NCBI GenBank assembly: GCA_030278955.1
Contig: JAOANR010000004.1
Span: 15,736,428-15,800,427 of the forward strand
DNA length: 64,000 bases
From: Hygrophila difformis
Lineage: Eukaryota > Streptophyta > Magnoliopsida > Lamiales > Acanthaceae
Direction of reading: 5' to 3'
Position 1 is the first letter of the stretch; each line of letters begins with the position of its first letter. The notes beneath the pieces are model-generated. The model was not told the DNA's origin. It saw only the letters and a list, made by a program, of their open reading frames with translations, and did not search any database. This document shows positions 1 through 12,150 of the stretch, piece by piece. A program made the translations under genes and the position numbers.

Positions 1-505
1 AATAAATAAATAATGTTTTCCGCGGCAAGTAAGATTACGAATTTTTAATATTTAAATTTAAGCCTGAGTAAAAGTATAAGATTTAAATTAATTAAATAAT
101 CTTTTTAAAACCCCTTTATCGTTACGTTAGGAAGTAACTTACTCAGTATTTTATATACTGATAAAACCTGTTGTTTATTTTTCCATTACAGAGTACGGAG
201 CATGATCATGCATCGGGGGATTACTTTGGACATTTAATTATTTATTTTACATGACTTGCATACGGGCTTGTTGACCCGAGTTTTGGCCATGTCGGCCCAT
301 ATTTAAATTTCCGCTGCAACTATTTATTTTTATCATGTATGGATGATACTACCTTATTACTTTTAAGTAATTCCGGACTTACTTTTAAGACTTTTTCCAA
401 CACCTATAGTCTTGCATCTCTTTAGCAAGCTCGGAGAAACCGTGTCTTGCTAGGGAGGTGCGGCGGTGACACCTCGGCCTGGGTTATCAAATCCGGGGTG
501 TTACA
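1..505 (+). repeat. 5' LTR of gag-only Tekay element (left part outside window)
   Basis: Only the last 505 bp of the LTR are inside the window. It differs from 5461-5965 by few substitutions (for example near base 20 and base 236), so the insertion looks fairly young. Confidence 0.9.
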
Positions 506-508
506 AAG

Positions 509-520
509 TGGTATCAGAGC
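509..520 (+). other. Primer-binding site, initiator Met tRNA type
   Basis: TGGTATCAGAGC lies 3 bp after the LTR end. It is the standard plant initiator Met tRNA complement used by many LTR retrotransposons. Confidence 0.92.
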
Positions 521-1037
521 CCGGAAATATTTTTAAATTATTATTATTCTTTTGGCCAATATAGAGGCCCAAGATTTTTAAACAAATATTAATATTATTT
601 TAAAATTTTTAAGTACCATTATTATTATTTAAATTTTAAGTTTTGTTTCCATGGAACAAAATTTATTTGAAACCATGGAAAATATTTACATATGCATAGA
701 AATTTTTCCAACAAGTTTTTAAAGTCACGAAAATATTTTTCGGGGTTGGGGTAGCATTGTATAAAGCATACATGCATTCGCATACATACATACATGAATA
801 TCGCGCTAATTTTTTTTATGTGAATTAACAGTGTCAAAACTCTTACCTTCAAATTGGTCATGACCTTGACTTAGAAGCGTTTGCTTTAAACTAATTCTGC
901 CTCAGTCTTATAATTTGATCACCTAAGTTTAGCATTCTCCTCTCTATTACCTCTTTCCAATCCTACCTTATAGATTTTCTTGAACGCTAACTTGCCTTAG
1001 ATTAGAAACTCATCTTCACGTGCGTTGATAACAGAGA

Positions 1038-2099
1038 ATGGCACCTAAGGGAAAATCGAGAAAGGAAATCCCTAACAACACTAACGCTGACCTCCCCAAC
1101 ACACCGAACAATAATGAGATCCCTCAGAACATAGGAGGGCGAGTGCCTCATGTTCCCAACAATATGGATGAGCGTCTAAGGACTGTCGAGGAAGTTCTCG
1201 TAGTATTAGGAAATGCTGAAGTGCAACGTGCACAAGCGGGTGTACCACCACCGGTGACCCGGGTCAACTACTTAGCCTTGGTAAACCCTTACCAACCACC
1301 CCACTACGCCGGCGAAGAGGACCCGGCTCAGCTAGAGGAATGGATACGGACGTTCGACAAGCTGTTGAACGCCGTAAAGTGTCCCGATGGGGAAAAGGTT
1401 CACGTAGCATCATACTACCTAGGAGGCGAGGCGGATGATTGGTGGCAAGTCACCCAAGGGAAACGTGCAGAGTACGACGAGCCCTACACATGGTCAGAAT
1501 TCACGGATCTGCTTAGGGATCATTTTTATCCCATGAGCATGAAGGCTGCTATGTATGAGGAATTTCTGACACTGAGGCAAGGAGGAAAGACGGTCCAAGA
1601 ATACTATAACCGTTTCAAGGAGTTGGCGCGGTTCGCACCGAGGCTGGTGCCAACTGATGTAGAGAAGGCACATAAGTTCGAGTTGGGACTGAACCTATCC
1701 ATTAGAGAGGTGATCACGGGTGAGCACTACCCTGACCTACAAGCTGTATATGATCGTGCAGTAGCGGCTGCACGAGTTCAAGGACTGAAACGAAAATCGG
1801 TAGATGGGACTAACCAAGGACCACAAGGAGGATACAAAAGGAATAAGGACCATGTCCGTAGAAACTCGAACCAACCACATCAAAACGACAATGGACGAAA
1901 CAAGGGGATAGTCTTCAACCATGGTGACTAGGCGCCACCATGTCCAAAGTGTGGTAAACCACACTATGCGGGAGGATGCCCTCAGCCAGGAGCATGCCTT
2001 CGGTGCGGTCGACATGGTCATCAGCTGCGTGACTGTCGGACGCGAATAGAAAACATAAACAGGAGAGAGGACGTGACCACTCGGCCCAAGCAACCGTAA
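1038..2099 (+). pseudogene. Gag of the gag-only Tekay element, with an internal stop
   Basis: Starts at ATG 1038 (MAPKGKS). The Retrotrans_gag-type capsid core covers about residues 90-250 ([30 protein letters not shown]). An in-frame TAG at 1929-1931 ends the first 297 codons. The same frame continues to TAA at 2097-2099 and encodes two zinc knuckles (CPKCGKPH...GC and CLRCGRHGHQLRDC). The homologous Gag of the intact element (56742-61460) reads through this point without a stop, so the TAG is a nonsense change or needs readthrough. If functional, the truncated product would keep the capsid domain but lose the RNA-binding knuckles. No pol follows. Confidence 0.85.
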
Positions 2100-2544
2100 G
2101 AAGTTTTCAAGCATCGATAACTGCATTTATTGTGGAGTTCGACTCGACGAATTGTATCCAATCAAAAATAAACAAGTTCAAATTGTTTTGAACTACGTAA
2201 TGACTTGATCCCTTCACAGGGTACGTAGGCAACTTGGAAATTTCAATTCTGAGTTCAGTCAAATAATAACAAACAACAACACACATTAATACTATCACGC
2301 AACCAAACAATGTCCAAGCTCGCAAGGAGCTAACGCCCAACTTTGAGGACGAAGTTGATTCCTAAGGGGGAGTGGATGTAACACCTGAGAAATTTAATTC
2401 ACATTCAAAGGAATGGAATTAATTTCTTGTGGAAGACGTTTATCCTTAAGGAAAGTAGATGGAGATACCCCAACATTAAATTGAGCCCAAAAGAAAGTGA
2501 GGGCGCAACTTCGGGGACGAAGTTGATTCTTAAGGGGGGTAGAC
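2100..2544 (+). other. 3' tail of the gag-only element with two polypurine tracts
   Basis: No coding sequence. Bases about 2170-2260 match, in reverse complement, 56580-56660 of the intact Tekay element, placing the deletion of pol just after the gag zinc knuckle. Two PPT-like sites occur: 2363-2375 (TAAGGGGGAGTGG, followed by ATGTAACACC) and 2530-2543 (TTAAGGGGGGTAGAC, followed by the true LTR start TGTAATACCC). Both are preceded by GACGAAGTTGATT. Confidence 0.75.
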
Positions 2545-5500
2545 TGTAATACCCGGGATTTTTATCGGCGTCCAAAGGAATAAAACTTAGTTCTTAATCA
2601 AATCAAGGTTGAAATATCTCCGAGAAGAAGAAAATAATTTACCACAATAAATTATTGCTCGGAAATGAAACGCCGATAGATTCAAAAAATTCAAAATGGA
2701 ATAAAGGAGGGAAAGGAAGCCCGGAGACATTCCATGAATCGAGTCAAAAGAATTGGAACTAAATTCAAGAAAGAAAAGAATTTTAATTCCAGGAACCGGT
2801 GAAGTCGGAAATAATTTAATTAGATAAATTGTTACACGGGAGTCAAAAGACGACGAATTAGAAGCCAACGAATCCAAACGCAACGGACTCAAGATTTCGA
2901 ATACGGGGTTAATTCGAGACGAGATAAATTTAAGATAAGAATTTATAATCCGAGAATGACCCGAAAAATTGAGCCCGAAAACGTAGGAGCACAGAAGTCC
3001 GAAAGAGAGGAGAAAAGGCCCGATCGGATCGCACGGACCCGCCCGGACCGAGGTCCTGGCGGAGGCCGCGCGCTGGCCGCGTGGTGTTTAGCCTATGAGC
3101 GCGCCAAGTCCGCGTGACCTCCCCAGAAAATGGCAACAACGCGTTCCGACGATTTTCTTGCCATATTTTCGACCCCCGACGATGGAAACTCAATCCCGGG
3201 CTATGGAAGGATATGTGGGACGACCTTATACTGCTCCCTAACCCTAAAATTCGAAAAAAGACAACCCTAGAGCAGCCTCTTCTCCTCACATTCTCTCCAA
3301 CTCCTCCCAAAGTCGAAAACCCCGAAATCCCTTGTGTTCTTGAAGTTCCGACGACGAAATCCGAACAAGAAGGACTTGAGAAGGAGAAGACAGACCCCTT
3401 TGACGTTGGTAAGGTGTTGTACAGTTTTGTATTCGTCCATAATGTAGTAAATTCGAACCTAACCATCGAAACTTTCTTACGAGTTCACTTCGGGGGCGAA
3501 GAAGAAGGAGATCGGTGGAAGACACCCGCTCGTCGCAATCCTAGACAACCCGAGAGAGCCCCGTGACGATCCTAAACTCTAACACTGTAAGTTGGTTCCT
3601 TGCGTTTCAATTTTGGGTGACTAAAATCGAACAAATCAATGGATCTAAACAAAAACGTAAAAATCGGAACTTAAAAACCCCAATCCGCGCAGTTTCGGAA
3701 ACCTCACAAGTTCGACCCTTTCGAGTGTTTAAAACGGTTTGGCCAAAACATGAACTTTGTTCCTAAGACCATAATCTAGATTGTGTCAAAATTTCAAGAG
3801 TTTTCATCAACATTTGACCCCCGAAAACGCGTCTGGTATTTTCTGAGTTGTTTTCAAAACCGAAGAAAACTGACAGATTTTCGTGTTCGAGTTCCTTGGC
3901 ATTTTTCTAATTGAATCCTTCAAAACTAAACTTTTATGTAAAAACAAAAGTTGTAGCTAACTGTCTAAAAATCGCGTCCGTAAAATTTCACACATTTTCG
4001 TTAACGTTTGCATACTCGAAAACCCTCGGAAGCGGACTATGATTTAACGGTAAATTGGACAGATTACGTAGTCGAACTTGTTGTGCATTTTTCGATCCTT
4101 TATGGTCAAAACTAATCTTGGGTGAAACATAAAAGTTGTAGATGATGGTGTCTAGTTTATCCCTGAAAAATTTCATAATTTTTGAACTACGTTTGATATG
4201 CCAAAAAGTCGTCAAAAGTTGAATCGCCAAATCTGGAATCCTGACAGTTTTTATGACCCGACTTTATGCATATTTTTCACCCATTTAAAGAATGATTCAA
4301 CTTTGCAATTCTAAGCAAAAGTTGTAGGAAATTATGTCTAGATTATGTGTATAAAATTTCATAAATTTTGGAGTTCATTTGATATGTCAAAATGGCCAAA
4401 TTTCAGAACTGTTTTAAAACCCCTTCGGAGTCCGCGCGTGTACAGCATGTTGTGGTCGATCTTTGAGCATCTAAAATTCATTATTTCCCAATTCTTAAAA
4501 CATGAAATTTGTTCCTTAATGTGTTTTGTAGCTCCTGTAAAAATTTTGGATCGATTGGTTTTGAAATGAATTTTTAATCGGCGTTGCACGAACCTGCGAC
4601 GGAACCAGTTTTAAGACAGAAATTATTCTTTGCAATGAACTCGAATTTCGACTCACTTCGGAACCTTGTTTCCAAAATCTCAAAACATGAAAGTTGTTCG
4701 TGTGTGTGTTTTTGAACTACTGTAAAAATTTCAGAATTTTTGGTGAAAAGACGAATTTTTAATTAAGAAAGGCGAAAACTGCCACGAATAGGATTTTTCG
4801 AACTTGAGAAAACTTGAACTGTGAAAACGCGATATCGATCATTTGATAACATTGAAATACGAACTTTCGAAAAATCCCGTTCACTAGGCTGAGCCGATCT
4901 TCATGCTATCATTATCTTTGAGACTGCCTCGTTAGTGGTCTCCTTACTATCTGAGATTGCCTCGTTAGTGATCTCGCGCGCTGTATTTTTGGATCGCCTC
5001 GTTAGTGGTCCTACTATCTTTTTGAGACTGCTTCGTTAGTGGTCTCCTTACTATGCCAAAACGGCAGTTGTGCACATGGCCTGCCAAATCGGCAGTGGGA
5101 AATACACGGCCTGCCCGAGTGGCAGTGAAACCGCTTGAAAGGCCTGTCAAATGACAGTTGATATACACGCCTGTCAAATTGACGGTAGATATACATGGCT
5201 CGCCAAAACGGCTGTCAATACTGATAGGGCTGCGGCCGCCGGTTCACCGGCTATCTGGTTACGACTATTGAGATTGCCTCGTTAGTGATCTCCCTTGTGT
5301 GGTGTCCTCTTCTTAGTCGACGGGATAAAAAGATAAAAGACTTGTGCGAGCGTTTAATTATGCTTAAATCCTATTTACCATGTTTCTAAATTATGCATTT
5401 AAATTACGCTTTTAAATTACGCTTTTAAATTATGTCTCTAAATTTTGTGTTTTCGTCTTGAATAAATAAATCATGTTTTCCACGACAAGTAAGATTACGA

Positions 5501-5965
5501 ATTTTTAATATTTAAATTTAAGCCTGAGTAAAAGTATAAGTTTTAAATTAATTAAATAATCTTTTTAAAACCCCTTTATCGTTACGTTAGGAAGTAACTT
5601 ACTCAGTATTTTATATACTGATAAAACCTGTTGTTTATTTTTCCATTACAGAGTACGGAGCATGATCATGCATCGGGGGATTACTTTGGACATTTAGTTA
5701 TTTATTTTACATGACTTGCATACGGGCTTGTTGACCCGAGTTTTGGCCATGTCGGCCCATATTTAAATTTCCGCTGCAACTATTTATTTTTATCATGTAT
5801 GGATGATACTACCTTATTACTTTTAAGTAATTCCGGACTTACTTTTAAGACTTTTTCCAACACCTATAGCCTTGCATCTCTTTAGCAAGCTCGGAGAAAC
5901 CGTGTCTTGCTAGGGAGGTGCGGCGGTGACACCTCGGCCTGGGTTATCAAATCCGGGGTGTTACA
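2545..5965 (+). repeat. 3' LTR of gag-only Tekay element, complete
   Basis: 3421 bp, from TGTAATACCCGGG to GGGGTGTTACA, with termini TGTAA/TTACA as inverted ends. No gene is seen inside. A GC-rich block at 2990-3130 is homologous to the opposite-strand block at 56090-56200 of the intact element. The 4917-5260 part holds short repeat arrays (annotated separately). Confidence 0.88.
4917..5260 (+). repeat. LTR-internal repeat arrays with small hairpins
   Basis: Two arrays lie side by side. The first repeats GCCTCGTTAGTGGTCTC-like units at 4925-5045, with one more copy at 5274-5293. The second (5054-5215) repeats units of about 32 bp, each with a short inverted repeat: TGCC-AAAAC-GGCA, CTGCC-AAATC-GGCAG, CTGCC-CGAGT-GGCAG, CTGTC-AAAT-GACAG, CTGTC-AAATT-GACGG. 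A GC hairpin follows at 5231-5250 (GCGGCCGCCGGTTCACCGG). Confidence 0.7.
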
Positions 5966-7036
5966 GTTACCCCCACCGAGACTGCAAGGATGGTGCGAGA
6001 GGCACGCGAGCGATGGGCTCTAGACTTGGCAGGTTCGTGTAATTCAACGTCTTTATTTATTCTATATATGTACTTAACTTTGAATCTATGTTATGCAGCA
6101 GCACAATCCTCAAGCCCTGAAGATCCACCCGTCCATACACCAGGATCTGACTCTGCGATACCAAAGACTCCCCCACCACAGACTCCTGGTATTAACATAT
6201 AACGTTACGCACAGTTAATCATTAAATTTAATTCCATATATGTTAAAATTTTAGGATCAGGAGCTGAGGCACACGGTACACTTGCTCAACAAGCCCCACA
6301 AGCCCCGCAGCCCATAGAGAACAGGACAGAGCTTAAGCCCAAAAATGGCGTGTAAGTTGTCTCGTATGACTGTTTCATAGTTGTCTTAATTTTCATAACA
6401 GTTTCCCAATTAGTGACTAATTAATTTAAATATTAAGTATCACTATCCCGGGTGCACTGGTGAAAAAGATGTGGGATTGTTATTCCATGCGGGCAGATAA
6501 AGAAGGAATCTCGTGGATGAAAGTTACCAAAAGGACAAATTACTTTTACTGGGGTGAATTTCAAGTAAGTAATGAATTGAACTCAATTACATATATAAAT
6601 GTTCGGTACTTATATTTATTACTAACGGTCTGAAATGACTTTGAAATGTGTTAATCAGAAAATTGCTCGATGGGATCCTGCTCACGAAGTGCAAGTCAAG
6701 AAAGAGTGGGAGAGGAAGAACGTACAAAGGTAAAAATGGTAACGGCACTTTGTACATGAATACTAAGAAGACATTTAATTACAATGAATTATTATTTAAC
6801 GGTATACTTGACACTAATGATGTTGTAGGTACAAAGACTACAATCTGGACATCAGAAGTGGTAAAAAAACCTTTTCCACTTGACAGAGAACTTGCTGAGG
6901 CCTGGCAGATTATTGGAGCTTCGCGAAATTCAAGGAAACGCAAAAGAGGAACAAGTTGAACAGGCGGCGAGGTCAGGCAGACGGTCCAGCTCTTCCGACG
7001 CACACATCAGGTCGACATCACACGATGCGACACTGG

Positions 7037-8978
7037 TGATGAGTGATTTTCACTACTCATATTTTACCACAAGCGGATGGTTGTCATCAAGTAATAAAAA
7101 CCGGTGAATACCGGGTCGAACCCAAGGGAATTCAGAATATTATTTCATTCTGGAGAAAACTTAGTCATTTTAAGTTCATTAATAATATATATATTATATT
7201 TTGAAAAGAGTTTGTTTAATTCTAATAGTGATTAAATTAAAAATAGTGACATTAAATTTAAAATAAAGCAAGTTAAAAATTTAAAATAATAAAAATAAAA
7301 ATAAGATATATGCTTGTAATGATTTAGAACATGCCATCTTTATATAAAAACGAAATTGCATAATGATTTAGCATTTCCCAATGTCTAAAAAGATCAATTT
7401 CAGCAGAATTAATAATTTTATAAAGATTAAAAATATAACAATTTCCTAATTTTCATAATTTGTAAAAACAGACTTCATGGAAGCAAATTAAATTATCTAA
7501 CATTCTGCAATCATCAGTCTAGGCATAAATTTGAGTCTTTCCCAAGCATACAAATTTTCCTATTGTGATCATACGACACATTTCATTTCCCAAATCAGCG
7601 TGTAGATGCCAGAATCTATTTTAATGTGATTTATTCCCAAGACCGGTACTAAAATCTAATTTCCACTTTTTATCTCCCGATTTAGCAAAGCAGAAATCAA
7701 ACAGATTAGATTCTAACATTTAATTATGCAGAATAGTGTAAATAATCTAATAAACATGGTAAAATATTGATAAAACATGGTAATATGGATTTTAATACTA
7801 AATTTAGAATGTAAGCAGATTAGGATATTGCCAGATTACTGTAAATGGAATAATAGCAAAGATCGATCAATTCTGAATTGCAGATTAATGACATAGACAT
7901 CAGATTAAAGAGAATACAGAATCATCGATTCATTTTATGTAGTAAAACAACAATCCTAATTCAAATTCTAACATCATTACAGATTTATCCAGATTTAACA
8001 TATAAACATCGATCATTATTATTGCTTCCATAAAAATATAGATTCGTACTTCAAAGTAATTCCGAACTCCTGTTCTAGAACACTTCTAACACGAACAACA
8101 TAGAAATCCATTTACAAACATGAAAAAAATAGGAAATTATGTTTAAAAGGAAATCCTAAACATTAAAAAGCAAGAAAAAGGAAAACAACACCTAGAATGC
8201 GAAGAACACAGTCAGAGAAGACGCTCTGATCACTTCCTCCGGCATGGTTCGGTGTTATCGGCCTTCTTCTCCAAAGTTGCAGAGCTTTTCTATCGAAAAT
8301 ATGAGTCTGGAATGAGTCTGGATTAAGAGAATGACGAAAAACGGCATTTAAAACCGAGTTCGGGAGGTTAGAAAACTGCCCAACCGCGACTGTGGCGCAT
8401 AAAATGGCGCTCGGAAGAGGTTTTCGGCGCCACCAAAGAGAGCTGGCGCATCCTGACATTTTCCAAATTTTCTGCTGCGGCGCAAAAAGTGGCGCTTGGA
8501 AGGCATTTTATGCGCCACCAAGAAGGTGCGGAGCATTCTGAAGCTTTTTCACCTCTGAAATTTTTCTAAGTGTTGAAGCGGTGCCTGGTGCGGTGCTCGG
8601 AAGGCAGTTTAGGCTCCGCCATGCCTGTGCGGAGCATTTTGGGAAGGTTTCAACTGAATTTTTTCTAAGTCTGAATCTTGGCACATATCACATTAAATAT
8701 TCCTTATTTTCCAAAATAAAGCTTCCGAACATCGCTTTTCATTATTTAAATGCCTGAAACAACATTGCAATGCATTAGGTTTGCCAAAGTCTTATTAAAA
8801 ACACATAAAAACATGATAAATTTAACCTAAATAAGCCAAATCTAACCATGATCACTTGAAAAATAAAAACACATGAAATACACCTAAAAGTGCAATGAAT
8901 TAAGGTAAAATGCACTCATTTTGGACATATTTTAGTACAATTTAAGCTCATTTAAATGTGATTTTACAGGGTGCATCA
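7037..8978 (-). repeat. 3' LTR of the Tat-like LARD (left copy)
   Basis: 1942 bp, TGATGAGTGA...GGTGCATCA. Contains three diverged units of about 95 bp at 8390-8640, each with a GCG-rich start and a GGCGCTCGGAAG-like core in otherwise AT-rich sequence. Confidence 0.9.
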
Positions 8979-11900
8979 ACATCCTCACACTTAAATATTG
9001 CTCGTCCCTTGAGCAATGAAATTAATTAACACATCGACATGCCAATCAAGATAATAAGGATGAAGTCACTATAGTTCTGCCAAATCATAGATTTCAACAA
9101 CGCAATGAACTAAACGGGTTCAAAGTTTAATGTGCTAGAACAAGGTAAATTGTCATGCATCAGTTGTCAAAACCAGATATCCAAAGCACTTATAGTACAA
9201 AAGGCGGATCAATCACACATAGTAACTCGAAATGGGAGAGTGAATAATGTAAATACGCTTTTCTATTCTCGTCTTCAAATATGCTCAATTAATGACTCGG
9301 TTTCACAATTATTCTAGACACTTTGGCTGAGTTGTAGACGGTTGAATTCCAAAAGCTACTCATGTCTAAGAATACGTGCCAGTCTTATAGCCAAGAGTTT
9401 ATAAATATTCTGTTTAATACCCTTTATTCAGCATTTTCTCTTTTTTTTTTCTTTTTTTTGATCTTGCATTTTCTAATTTTTTTCTTTTTGCAAGATAACT
9501 TTATATATATATATATAGGGGTCTTACTCTGACTTTATTTATAATTAAGCATTTAAGGAGACATGGAACGAGCATATTCTTATATACATAATGATGACTC
9601 TCCACATAACAAGTAAACCAGTCTAATTAATCAAAAAGCTTTCTGCAAAGTAAATAGAATTGTCACCAATGTTCGAACAACTAGCATGACAATTTAACAA
9701 AGTCTAGGACTTTAAACTAAGAATCATGATGCTCATTAAGTTGTAAAATCGGATCTAAGCAGAACAGTTAGACTTATTCGGATTTCTCTTAAGATTGGCT
9801 GTGTTGAGGTAATTCAAATAATAGCACACTGTGAAAACACAATTTAATATAACATATTCAACATAAAGCATTTACCATATTTATTCTAAAGCATAAGCAA
9901 ATATTAAAAATATAACTAAGCTCTTACCAATTTATTCCCATGCAAATTAGTAAACATAAAACATGAAAAGATCACACCTGGAATGTTTAGGGCTTTGATT
10001 TTCACTTCATCATCACGGCTGTCATCTTGCTCCTTTGTTGGCATATCCTGCTTCTAATATGTATATATAACAATTACTCAAAAAAATATGATTGTTAGTG
10101 CATATGGGAATTCCAAAGTAATCAGAATCATAAAACATCATTTATAACTCAAATTATAACATTTTAACAACAATTTCCAGCAACTTTAATAAGTATGGAC
10201 AGATTTGATCGATAATAAATTTCAAAATTCACCAAAAGCAAAACATCATAAGTTCTAGAGCAGAATTTACAGCAAAATGCCAACAGCTATATCAAAATAC
10301 ACCCTCATTCTTCAAGATAACTCAACTCTGGATAATGTATTAAATAAATGATTTATACATTAAATAAACTAAATGGACCCGTTGATGAAGAATTTCGAGA
10401 ATGTGATCATAATAGAAACTTCTCCATCCTCACACTTAAACTGAACTACCAGTTTAGTTTAAGTGCATAATGAAAGATATAAAATGTGGGATTAAAACTT
10501 TTTAATTTCAAAAATAAGAATATAGCATGCATTTAAAAAGTTAGACTGAATTAGATCATACCTTTTAAATATATAAAAATTTTCAGCTTTTTTAATATGA
10601 TCTATACATCATAATTTATTGATTTTAATGCCTGCATGGTGTAAAATCATAAAGATTCGACACTTCAACAACATTAATTCCACTTCTTCATCAATTATCA
10701 TGGTTATTTACTTTCATATTATCAAATCAACAGCTCACAACATTCCAGTTTACCATAATTTAAGTAAGAGCTATTTTATTAGAATTAAAAACATGCATAA
10801 GCATAACTTAAACATAAATATAAACTTAACCACATGCTTACCATATTCACTATAAATAAAACACCTAAGTAGTGCATAACAGAGCAAGCCAATATTCATA
10901 ACAAAAACATCCAACCAAGTAGCAAGGTATTTCTTATACACTATTTGTGGAACATGGTTACACAAAAACTTTGGGTTAGTGTTAAATATATGCATTACTC
11001 CCCATCCTCACACTTAAGTTTAAACCAAAAGTTTAACTTAAGTGCAATATATAAAGCAAACATATATCAACCTAGAATGTGGGATCTAAACAACACCAAT
11101 ATATTTTATTTTAAAAGCTATAAGTTCTAAGTCTCTTACAAATTTAAGAAAATCACCTTTTAGAACTTAAAACTTATTATTAAAAAGAACACATTTTTAA
11201 GTTATAAAAACTCCCTTTTTGTTCAAAATTTCAGATTTAATGCTTAAAGTTCACCAAATTAGCAAACTAGTTCTTATTAATGATTTGAAATAATGATCAA
11301 GAACTTTTAGTTTATTATTTTAAATAACATAAGTTTGCATTTTTAGTTAAAAATTCATTGGATGAGTTTTTATGATAAAAATGTTTCTTTTTCAAAAATT
11401 TAAAAAACATGAAGTTTCAAGCTTTAATGTTACCAAATTTTATAAATGTAGATTAAAACAACATGGTTAACAATATTCATAGATCAACTTAAAAGATTAA
11501 ACATGTTATTTTAACGCATTTTTATAAGAAAATTTCAGATTTCAGATACTGTAATAAGATTTTCCAAAGAGCTGTAATCTAAAATTTTACAAACACTCTA
11601 TAAATTTGGCATAGGGCTTGAAAATATGTTCTAACACTCGTATTGTGCATTTTAAACAATGATTTATACACTTAAACCAATTTTAATCCCACATTCTACA
11701 TAACCCAAAATTTAACTAACAACACAAATACTAACAATAACACATACCAAATCACAAAATTGGACGGATTATTGAACTAGGATAGCTATACTTACCCCAA
11801 ATTGAAGCTTTGAAGCACTTTAACAAGAAATCCCCAAATTTGAGAAGCTATGGTTCTTGAGCCTCAATTTCAGCTTCAATTATCGAGTACATTTCAGCTT

Positions 11901-12067
11901 CTATTTTCACCACATAACATTTACTACTTAATTATTAAATTAGAAATATGGTGGGCATATTTTATTAACAAAATTAAAAACCTAAACAAATAAGCATAAC
12001 GTGACATAAAATGAAAATAAAAACATGCATATACCATAAATATGATAATAAAGACAAACAAAAACAG

Positions 12068-12127
<60 letters not shown>

Positions 12128-12150
12128 TATTTATATATATATATATATAT
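12068..12150. repeat. ATT and TA microsatellite
   Basis: About twenty ATT units (12068-12126) pass into TTATTTAT and a TA run ending near 12150, then a T run. Confidence 0.95.

Larger units (their letters stand above)
1..5965 (+). mobile_element. Tekay/Del-type LTR retrotransposon, gag-only derivative
   Basis: Bases 1-505 repeat almost exactly at 5461-5965, and both copies end in TGTTACA. After the first copy comes the initiator-Met primer site TGGTATCAGAGC. The complete right LTR runs 2545-5965 (TGTAATACC...GTGTTACA, 3421 bp), a length typical of the Tekay/Del chromovirus lineage. The interior (506-2544) encodes only Gag; no protease, RT, RNase H or integrase is present, and sequence after the zinc knuckle passes directly to the 3' tail also found in the intact element at 53968-64000. 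This matches the TR-GAG class of non-autonomous elements. The left LTR is cut by the window edge, so the left TSD is not visible; the right TSD should be GTTAC (5966-5970). It is inserted in the CACTA gene to its right. Confidence 0.88.

Noticed and set aside
2930..3466. 178-codon minus-strand frame in the Tekay LTR
   Set aside because: Lies in a GC-rich LTR block with few stops; no domain, and it is opposite to the element.
4925..5215. Possible CRISPR-like array
   Set aside because: Units are short, diverged and without unique spacers; this is a plant LTR.
8163..8459. 98-codon minus-strand frame present in both LARD LTRs (also 14760-15056)
   Set aside because: Kept open in both copies because the LTRs are nearly identical; no domain, no independent conservation.
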